A stretch of DNA of 64,000 nt, from assembly GCA_003508835.1 (NCBI GenBank), contig PUFA01000225.1, positions 1,922,001 through 1,986,000 on the forward strand, in the 5' to 3' direction. A program made the translations under genes and the position numbers. Numbering within the stretch: the stretch's first letter is position 1; every line of letters begins with the position of its first letter. A model generated the notes under the pieces. The model made no database searches, was not told the origin of the DNA, and saw only the letters and a list, made by a program, of their open reading frames with translations. The stretch is from Eonycteris spelaea (lineage: Eukaryota; Chordata; Mammalia; Chiroptera; Pteropodidae). Shown piece by piece: positions 57,021 through 64,000 of the stretch.

Positions 57021-57218
57021 ATCGTTGTTCTGCCGTCGCCCTCCCGGGCTCTGCCCCAGCACCACTCCCAGGACAACTCCACGACGGGAAGGTGCCCACG
57101 AACCTCCCCGGCCTGGGCAGGCGGCGCGCGGAAGAAGGGCGCGGACCAGGCTCCCCAGCCCAATCTGGGCTGCAGCCGAGCGGCGTGGCGGCTCCGGGAC
57201 CCGGACGGCGGGCGCGGG
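57021..57218 (+). other. Candidate untranslated first exon (start unknown)
   Basis: Ends at a near-consensus donor, GGG|GTAAGT, at 57219. There is no ATG from 56776 up to the donor, as expected for a 5' UTR exon. The given start is only the end of the GC-box cluster; the true start may be anywhere from about 56800 to 57150. The coding exons would be outside the window. I cannot identify the gene, and a non-coding RNA is also possible. Confidence 0.5.
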
Positions 57219-59358
57219 GTAAGTGTGCGGCTCGGGATGGACCCCAGTTGGCACCAGGGCCGCTGTCGTGGCCGCCGGGACGCAGCGGGGGCTGAGGGAG
57301 CCACGGCCGCGGGCGCCGCCGAGCTGCCTGCAGGGGAGCTGGTGACTCGGGGAGGGAGGCGGCCGCGAGAGCAGAGAGAAGGCGGACTGGAGAATGAATG
57401 TAAAGAAGGCGGCCGACTGCGCCGGCTGGACCCGAGGCGACGGGCGAGGGGGCGTCTGGGCCGTAATCAACCCTGAGAGGCTCGAACCGCCCCAAACTGT
57501 TGCTGGGGAGAGCGGAGCTCTGAGATGTCCGGGAACCGAGGGGTAGCAGAGAGGTCAGGGAGGGCGTGACAGCAGTGGACAGCGGGTAGCAGAGCTCCAG
57601 AGCCGCGGGGACTTTTCCTTCCTTGGAGCTCGGGTGCCCGTGCGGAGGAACACGGTGGCCTTGGGGTCTGTCCGAAGTATCTGGAAGCTGGAGCCAGGCT
57701 CCTCCCGGACCGGCAGAGGTCTGCCCGCAGCCTGGGATGGGACATTTGGGGTGGGGGAGGGCCGGCCTTGATCCCATCCTGGGGACTCTGGGAGTGGGGA
57801 GCGGAATCGGGAAGACAGCAGCACCCAGGGGATCGGAGAGGTTAGCCAGCCACAGGTGGTCCGTCTGTCTTGCAGCGAAGGGCGGCACAGGCTCTGGGTG
57901 CCTAGTCGGCGAGGAGCTGCGGGTGACGGGGCTCAGCTGAGAAGCTAAAGGTGCTGGAGACTCGACCGTGGGGCGGGCCTAGGGGTGTTGCTGTGCTTCT
58001 TCCCCACCCCCGTCCCTGTCCTTCCTCTCCCACCAAACGAACAGGAAGGAAAATGTCAGCTGTGCTTTGTGCTCTGTTCCTCAGGCTGCCGCAACTCCCA
58101 TCTGTTGGAGCCAACGCAGTTTCTAATGGCAGGGTCGGGAGGGGGTGGGCCGGGCGCAGCACTCAGTGGCAGAGATGGACCGGACAAGCTCTCTGCTTGA
58201 ACACCCCAGGAGGTGGGTATTAGAGAGAACAGCCTGCCCTGGTCAGGAGCATAGAGGTGGCTCCCTGCCAGCTTCGTCACAATTACCAGGGACTCTGGGT
58301 CTTTCCATGCACCCAGACTCAAGGCGGCCTCCTTCTTCCCTGCCAGCCTGGGATGGGCTCTAGCCTAGTGTCCTCTTCCTGCAGGAGAAGGCGGGGTCCT
58401 CTCCCACTGCCTACTGCTCCTTAACCATCCCTCCCGCAAAGAATGCTGGACATGGAGTGGGCAAGGCTGTGTACAGGGCACTGAGACCCCCTTGTCTGTG
58501 AGCCCTGTTGTTATCAGAAAAAGTCTCATGTGGGTGGCCCGACCCATTTCCCTGGCTGGCCTAGGTGCCCTTGTGGGGAGATGGAAAGAGAAGGGCACAG
58601 GCAGGGGTCCGAGCCTTCTAGGCCCTTTGCCTTCCCCCCGAACTGGCTCCCACCAAGTCTCCTTCTTCCTGCCCAGGGGATCCTCTGGACCTGGGATGGG
58701 GTGTCATTATTTGGGAAGGATGGAACCAAAGGACTCAGTGCTCCAGGATTGAGACCAGCCCAGGGTCGGGCATACACCCTGTATCTAGGAGCACCCCCAG
58801 ATCCACACCTTCCCCCTGGCACAGACCAACCTGAAGGAGGTACTGAATGGCAGTGGGAACCCAGAGGTCTACTAGGACAAATTCCACCCTGGCTGAGACG
58901 GCAGTTTTCGTCTGTAACTCTCCACTCCCCATTTTCCCCCCTGTGCCTCCCCCCTCCTCCCCCTCTCCTTCTCTCTCCTTCACTCTTCACTCTCTTTCCT
59001 CAAGCATCTCATCATCTCCCTTTCCCCTCACAGGGCTCTCCTCTTCCTTCACCCTCCTCCTTCTCCCCAAGACTTCTCCCTCCCCGGCTCCCAAGTGTCT
59101 GTCTGCACCTTTGCCCCCCCCCTTCATAAAACAGCAGCTTTGAGCACAGCCAGGCATGTGCTCTGTGCTCCAGAACACCTGGACAGTGGGAACACACGCA
59201 CTGTTGGCTTCACTGCATCCCTTTTGCAGAGGAGGAGCTGGTGGGCCTGACAGCTGCATTTCCCTGGCATGTCTTCTGTACACTGCCATTTGCCTCTCCT
59301 ACCCCCCCCCTTTTATTTGAAAGGAAAAAGAAAATCCATTGCTTTTTGGAAAATGCCT
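57219..59358 (+). other. Presumed intron 1, GC-rich proximal part
   Basis: Begins with GTAAGTGTG. It is GC-rich and repeat-poor, with a long CT-rich tract at about 58920-59110. Many overlapping open frames exist on both strands but none shows a domain or a good exon boundary. First-intron enhancers often lie in such regions, but nothing specific is seen. Confidence 0.45.
58920..59110. repeat. Polypyrimidine (CT-rich) tract
   Basis: CCTCC/TTCTC words dominate. Low-complexity; source of false open frames. Confidence 0.8.
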
Positions 59359-59359
59359 T

Positions 59360-59480
59360 CATTCAACAATTTATTAAGCACCTACTGTGTACCTACCATT
59401 ATTTTTGGAGCTGAGGATACAGCAGTTAAACAGACCTCCATGTCTCAGGACAGAACTGAACTTGTACCTGGACTTCCTAG
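59360..59480 (-). repeat. LINE-2 3' end fragment (antisense)
   Basis: 'ttcattcaacaatttattaagcacctactgtgtacc' and 'gaggatacagcagttaaacagac' match L2 antisense. A possible further L2 piece lies at 59790-59860 (gatcagggaaggcttcatggaggag). Confidence 0.75.
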
Positions 59481-59600
59481 TTGATTAGTTCTGTGCCCAT
59501 CAGGCTCTTTCAAAGATCCACTGCTTATGGGGGAGTGTGAACAATCCTAGTGAATTGTTATCGTTGTCACTTGCCTCAGGTCACATAGGTCTCCGTTTTG

Positions 59601-59650
59601 AAATCACTGATTGTCTGCAGTTCCAAAATCACTGACTATCTGCAGTTCCT
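59601..59650 (+). repeat. 25-bp tandem duplication
   Basis: 'aaatcactgattgtctgcag' at 59601 repeats as 'aaatcactgactatctgcag' at 59626, with two differences. Confidence 0.9.
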
Positions 59651-60404
59651 TTGGCCCCTATGATGTCTGTGACATCTGGTAAATTATAGTTGTCTGAAGA
59701 TTACATTTTAATTGAATTTTTCAGGAGCGCGCTTTGTGCCCTCAGTTAGAATATGAGTACATATAAGGATTTGCTGAATGCTGGCAAGAATAAACTTTAT
59801 CAAGTGATCAGGGAAGGCTTCATGGAGGAGTTGAGACCCTGAGAGAGGGGCCAGGGAGGTATTTGTCTTTCTGATACTGTTCAGATGTGTGTCAAGCCGT
59901 AGGTAGGCAACTCCTGCTCCATACCACCACCCTGCATCCAAGTAGAGTTAATGGGAAATTTTTGTTTTCGTTAAGGGTCAGGGGGTAGAAGCTTGGTCCA
60001 TGGCCAGTCTAATGAGTCAATGCCACTGGTGTTCTCAGTCTCCTTGGCCAAGCCTGGACTCTATAAAAGCTCCAAGGCGAAGAGTGGGGGTAGGAGGCTT
60101 TCGAGCCTGAGAGAATTACAGAGAAGGGCAAGGATAATGGACAGAGGCTAGATGGGGCAGGAAAGAGGGAGAGTGACCAGGAACAGAAGGGGAGGAGGAC
60201 AAAGGTAGAAGATAAACTGAGAAACAAAAAACAAGGCAAGAGACACGTGAGAAAAGGCACAACCAGAAAGGACAGAGCAGAGGGCGTTGGAATTGCTAAG
60301 AGAGGGTGAATAAGGGTGCCTTTATCTTTACTTCACCGAAAGCCTTGGTCTGTTAGTCCCACAACTCAGAGGCTGGAATAGTCACCAGGTTAACCATATG
60401 CAGG

Positions 60405-60930
60405 CATTTGCTTATTCAACCAGCCCATCTTTTCTAAGCACCTACTGTTTGCTCAGACCTGTGTTAGGCGCTATAGACAAAGGCAGATCAGGTGTTGCCC
60501 CTGCCTTCCAGGACTTCACAGTAAGAATACAGATTTTGGAGCTGCGCAGCAGGAGTTTGAATCCAGGCTCCACTGCTTCTAGCTGAGTGACATTGCCAAG
60601 TCATCTAATCTCTGTGCCTCAGTTTCCTCATGCATAAATGGATAACAATAGTGCCTACTTCATAGAGTTGTTATGAGATTAAATGAGTGAATAAATGTAA
60701 CGAGCTTAGTGCAGTGCCTGGCAAGGTAAGTATATTATTATTCAATAGGAGAGTCAGTCTTACAATAATGAAACAAATGCTATAATACAGGGATAAGCAG
60801 ATAAAGAGGTGACGGACTCTGTCTGCAGATTAAGAAATGGTTCTCAAAGGATGTGAGATTTGGGCTAGGGCTTGAAAAGGAGTCAGTCAGGTGGAGATGG
60901 TGGGCTTGGGGACACTGGTGCCAAGGGTTT
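60405..60930 (-). repeat. LINE-2 (antisense) interrupted by a MIR
   Basis: Part one (60405-60525): 'taagcacctactgtttgctc', 'gttaggcgctatagac', 'ttgcccctgccttccaggacttcacagtaag'. Part two (60750-60930): 'aatgctataatacagggataa', 'gggcttgaaaaggagtcagtcagg'. The two parts follow each other in L2; the MIR between them is a nested insertion. Confidence 0.65.
60526..60748 (+). repeat. MIR SINE, full length
   Basis: 'gattttggagctgcgcagc', 'gtttgaatccaggctccac', 'ctagctgagtgacattgcc', 'cctcagtttcctcatgcata', 'gagttgttatgagattaaatgag' and 'agtgcagtgcctggcaag' cover the full MIR. Confidence 0.9.
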
Positions 60931-61474
60931 CGGGCGTATAGGGATTGTGTATGAAAAAATGCTGTGTTGTGTATATGCCGTCTTCTGTGGATATCAGTAA
61001 CACCTTGGACATGTCTCACTTCAGTCTCTTTGTTTCCAATGCTCAGAGCTGAGCTTCCAGTGGGCTCACAGGTCTCCCAGAATGTCCCCATACTCTCTAG
61101 CCTGAAACAGCCTTTGGGCAGGGCACATGGTACATCCTTGCTGGGACTGGTCTCATGACCATGACTCCCTTAATGTCCTAAGCCACCATCAAACAGTCTC
61201 AGCTCCAAACCCAGAGCTGCCACAGCCCTTGTCCTCTGGCTTCTTTCATTTCCTGAGGACCCAAGAGACGCCTTGGTTTGAGGGAGCTGCCTATTAGGTG
61301 AGTCGAACCAGGTCTGGCTTAGAATTCAGTTTTTCTCTGTACATTTCTTTCACCTACTCCTTCCCTGCCGCTCAGCATTTAATGGCCTTGAAGTGAGTTC
61401 CAAGATGAAGAGCAGGCAGAGGGTTCCTGGGGCAATAACCATTTCTCAGTCTCCACCTCCCACATTGTAATGGC
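60931..61474. other. Unique stretch
   Basis: Nothing recognised. Confidence 0.4.
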
Positions 61475-61690
61475 ACTAATCATAGCAACTAGTATTTATT
61501 GAGCACTTACTATGTGCCGGGCACTGTACCAAGAACTTTACCTACATTATCACATTAAATCCTCAAAAACTTCCCTCTTAGGTAGGTACTCTTATTATCT
61601 CTAATTTAAACTTGAGGAAACCAAGACTCAGAGAGGTTCCGTAACTTGCTCAAAGACATATAGCTAGAAAAAAATTGACCTTCTCTCTGG
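61475..61690 (-). repeat. MIR SINE (antisense)
   Basis: 'tatttattgagcacttactatgtgccgggcactgtacc', 'attatcacattaaatcctcaaa', 'taggtaggtactcttattat' and 'gactcagagaggttccgtaacttgctcaaagacatatagctag' are in MIR reverse-complement order. Confidence 0.85.
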
Positions 61691-62744
61691 GAGGAAGGGA
61701 GGATTTAACCTTCCTTCTGACCTGAGGGTTCCTGCTTTTTAACCACTCCCAAAATCTAGCGGTCCCTGGGCCCGGAGGGTGATCTGGGGTCATCAGCCCA
61801 TTCTCCTCCCTCCCTACAGTCAGAAGCTCCCCAAGTACTGTCCCAGTTATATCCAAGCCAGGGTGTCCCCTCTTCCTCCTGCTCCCACAGCTCCTCAAAA
61901 GCCAACACTGTTTCCATCTGCTTCAAGGAAGTGCTTCGGGGGCCACATGGAACCAGTGGCCTCAGAGAACCTGGACCCTGAGAGCCAGTCCCCACGATCA
62001 CAGAGGTGGAACCACTGAGGTGACTTCTGGGAGATGTGAGGATGGACACAGACCCCAGATTCAGCACATTAGGTGGGGGCAGTTTGGGACTGGTGCAGTG
62101 GGGTGTCTCTAACAAGGCAGCCTCATGTGTCTTTGGAAGAACAAATCCAATCATTCATATTTACAAACACACAAAGCGGATCCTTCTGGAAAAAAACATA
62201 TAGAAGAAGAGGCAGTGATTGTTAGGCAACCAGTGTGGGTCCCGCAGGAAAAGTGGGTCTGTCTTACCTGATCCTTTCAGGAGGGAAGAAAAGGGAGGAA
62301 GAGAGAAGAAAGGCAGAAGAGGTTATGTTCCTCTACAGTGTTCTCAAAAGCAGGTGATGAAAGTGTCTGTCTGTGGCCTAGGAGGGCAGAGGTGGCGATG
62401 CCAGGAGATGGAGTGACCACAGAGGGGCAGCTGGTGGGCAACCTAGAAATTTAAAAGCTGTGCATGGGGGTAGGTGGAGGGACTTGATACTCTGCCTTGC
62501 CTGGTAGTCACCTCACCCCTCCATCTTCCATTTCCAGACAGACCTCCCAGTGGGATGAAGGTAGCTGAGGCTCACACAGCTCCAGGCCCCTGAACTTCAG
62601 AAGGTGCTTCTCCAGAGTCAGCCCAGGGGTGGAATGGTGGAATCCTACATCTGGAGGGGACCTACAGAATTCTCCTGTCCATTGCCCATCTCTGGGCAGA
62701 ACCATGCCTCAGCCATGCCGAACACAGGGTGGGACTGGAGTCCT
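61691..62744. other. Unique stretch
   Basis: No repeat recognised; several short open frames without domains. Polypurine patch at 62279-62312. Confidence 0.4.
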
Positions 62745-63240
62745 TTCTTTCAGCAAATATTTCTTAAGCATCTGTTCCCGGCTTGGAGGAGGTGTAGAAA
62801 GCAGCGAGCAACAAGCAATCAGAGATTTCTGCCTTCAAGGAGCTTACTTATTGATTGTTGGGGAGACAGTAAAATAAATGGGATACTAGTGAATGGCAAG
62901 TGCTAGAGAGAAAGATTAAGTAATGGAGGGATAGGAGAGGGTGTGTTGAAAAGAGCAGAGCTTGTAATTTTGCACAGGGTGGCCCGGGGAGAACCTTGCA
63001 GAGACAGGTGACATGTGAGTAAAGACGAGGTACCTGCACGGTGGCAAGGGCACGCCGGGCAGAGGGGAGAGCAGGAGCAAGGGCCTGGAGGCAGGGCTGT
63101 GCCTGGTGGGTTTGAGGAGCACCGAGAAGGCCAGATCTCGGAGAGCCCTGGAGCTGCGGTGAGGAGTTTCGTCTTTCCTCAGAGTGAGATGCAGAGCTTG
63201 GCGGGGTTTGGGGAAGGGGGTGACAATGATTTGACCTTTT
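62745..63240 (-). repeat. LINE-2 3' UTR (antisense), long
   Basis: 'ttcagcaaatatttcttaagcatctgttcc', 'ccttcaaggagcttactta', 'ggggagacagtaaaataaat', 'gacaggtgacatgtgagtaaaga', 'ggcagaggggagagcaggagcaagggcctggaggcagg' and 'gtgcctggtgggtttgaggagcaccgagaaggcc' run in full L2 antisense order. Confidence 0.85.
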
Positions 63241-64000
63241 AAAACTCCAGGATTTGGGCTAATTCAGCATTCCACCAGGTGGTTAGTCAGGATGTTCTCC
63301 AGCCGTTGAAGCTGATTCGATCAATTATTGCTCACCCCCCAAGTACTTTTTGAGCTCCGTCCTAGGTGATGTGGGGTGTGAGGTGGGGAGAATATAAAGA
63401 AACACAAGTCACAGTCTTTACTGGTACAGAAACCTACAGATCCGTTGGGGAGGCAAAACGTATACTCCTAAGAAATAACGAGGGAATAATACCAGACAGT
63501 ATTTAAAACCAAGTGCTCAACTGTGTGATTTAGACTGTAAATGTTATCAGAACTGAGAGCTCCGTGTGGGAGGCATAGGGAATGTTGCCTCGAGGGGCTG
63601 CGGCTGATGGGGGCCTGGAAAACGGGGTGGGGTTTGGATCTGCGGGGGGGGGGGAAGAAGTCTTGAGGGGGAGCTTGTCCGTGGGGGTGGGCGGGGGAGA
63701 GCGGTGGCGGGCTGCAGGGCGCGTGCGTGGGACCAGTCTTTCTCCGCAGCAGCTCTTCATTCCCCACCGTCCGGGTTCCTGGCGTCCCCTTTGTTCTCTC
63801 TGGACAGCCGAGCGTCCCTTTCTTGAGAGAATGAAAACACGTTGTCTGGCGTTTTTGCCCGCTGATCTCTGTCTTGTGACACCTCTTGCTTTGAGAAGGT
63901 CCGGTTTCCAGCTTTCAGGTGGTTTCCGAGATCTTCATCCGCTAATCAGTTGCCGTCCAGCAGCCCCTCGGCCCACTAATGTCAGCCCCAGTTCTCTGCC
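63241..64000. other. GC-rich end of the window
   Basis: After about 63540 CpG and G-runs become more frequent, with a run of about 13 G at 63642-63654 and G-clusters at 63666-63697. This may be the edge of another regulatory block in the presumed intron. It continues past the window. Confidence 0.35.

Larger units (their letters stand above)
56716..57485 (+). promoter_or_regulatory. CpG island promoter
   Basis: CpG dinucleotides are frequent throughout, unlike anywhere else in the window. Contains a YY1-like AAAATGGCAGC at 56738-56748, SP1-type boxes such as 'gggcggggcgg' (57010-57020) and 'gggggcgg' (56975-56982), and no TATA box. This pattern marks a broadly used, TATA-less promoter. The orientation is inferred from the splice donor at 57219; bidirectional activity is possible. 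GC-rich sequence keeps several frames open on both strands. Confidence 0.8.

Noticed and set aside
56704..57888. 394-codon open frame on the minus strand across the CpG island (and a 313-codon one on the plus strand, 56535-57476)
   Set aside because: High GC removes stop codons on both strands. The predicted proteins are Pro/Arg/Ala/Gly-rich with no domain, and the plus frame runs straight through the splice donor at 57219.
1..64000. CRISPR arrays, operons, prophage or bacterial genes
   Set aside because: The sequence is plainly mammalian nuclear DNA: LINEs, MIR, LTRs, microsatellites and a CpG island. No regularly spaced repeats of CRISPR type were seen.
1..64000. tRNA, U6, 7SK, Y RNA genes or pseudogenes
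   Set aside because: I looked for their characteristic words and found none convincing. The 'aaatgcaaattcgtg' word near 30331 lies in an L1, not U6.
1..64000. Young lineage-specific SINEs (Alu, B1/B2, carnivore SINEC, horse ERE, ruminant Bov-tA, pig PRE)
   Set aside because: No copy recognised by eye, so the order of mammal is left open. A repeat-library run would settle this.

Overview
This looks like nuclear DNA from a placental mammal. It holds LINE-1, LINE-2 and CR1/L3 fragments, MIR SINEs, hAT-type transposon fossils, endogenous LTRs, many microsatellites, one CpG island, and no compact gene arrangement. The LINE-1 3' end at 8.6-9.4 kb most resembles laurasiatherian copies (horse, carnivore, bat or hoofed-mammal lineage). 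I saw none of the young tRNA-derived SINEs that would fix the order, and no Alu or B1/B2, so I do not go below placental mammal, probably Laurasiatheria.

No complete protein-coding gene is visible. The one gene-like signal is a CpG island at about 56.7-57.5 kb. It has GC boxes, a G-quadruplex motif and a strong splice donor (GTAAGT at 57219) that ends an ATG-free stretch. I read this as the promoter and untranslated first exon of a plus-strand gene whose coding part lies beyond the window. Everything from 57.2 kb to the end would then be intron 1, and most of the first 56 kb is upstream intergenic DNA. I cannot name the gene.

Layout: 0-8.6 kb is mostly unique DNA with an L2, an antisense L1, an MLT1-like LTR and a 174-bp inverted duplication. 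8.6-16.4 kb is a LINE-1 graveyard: a 5'-truncated L1 with its target-site duplication, an old L1/HAL1-type body, an antisense L1 piece, and another L1 split by a hAT element. 16.4-29.9 kb is unique DNA with CR1/L3, L2 and MIR fossils, a 134-bp alternating purine-pyrimidine tract and a (GA)n run. 29.9-39.3 kb has an L1 tail, a large DNA transposon, a long L2, a second (51-bp) inverted duplication, a possible TATA/E-box promoter at 36.6 kb and two LTRs, one nested inside a hAT element. 39.3-56.7 kb is mostly single copy, with a 24-bp perfect palindrome carrying two CACGTG E-boxes. 57-64 kb is the presumed intron 1.

The least expected features are the two inverted duplications, with arms 1.1-1.4 kb apart. 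They match none of the repeat families I recognise and look like local template-switch events. Repeat family names come from recalled consensus patterns, not from a search, so boundaries are approximate.
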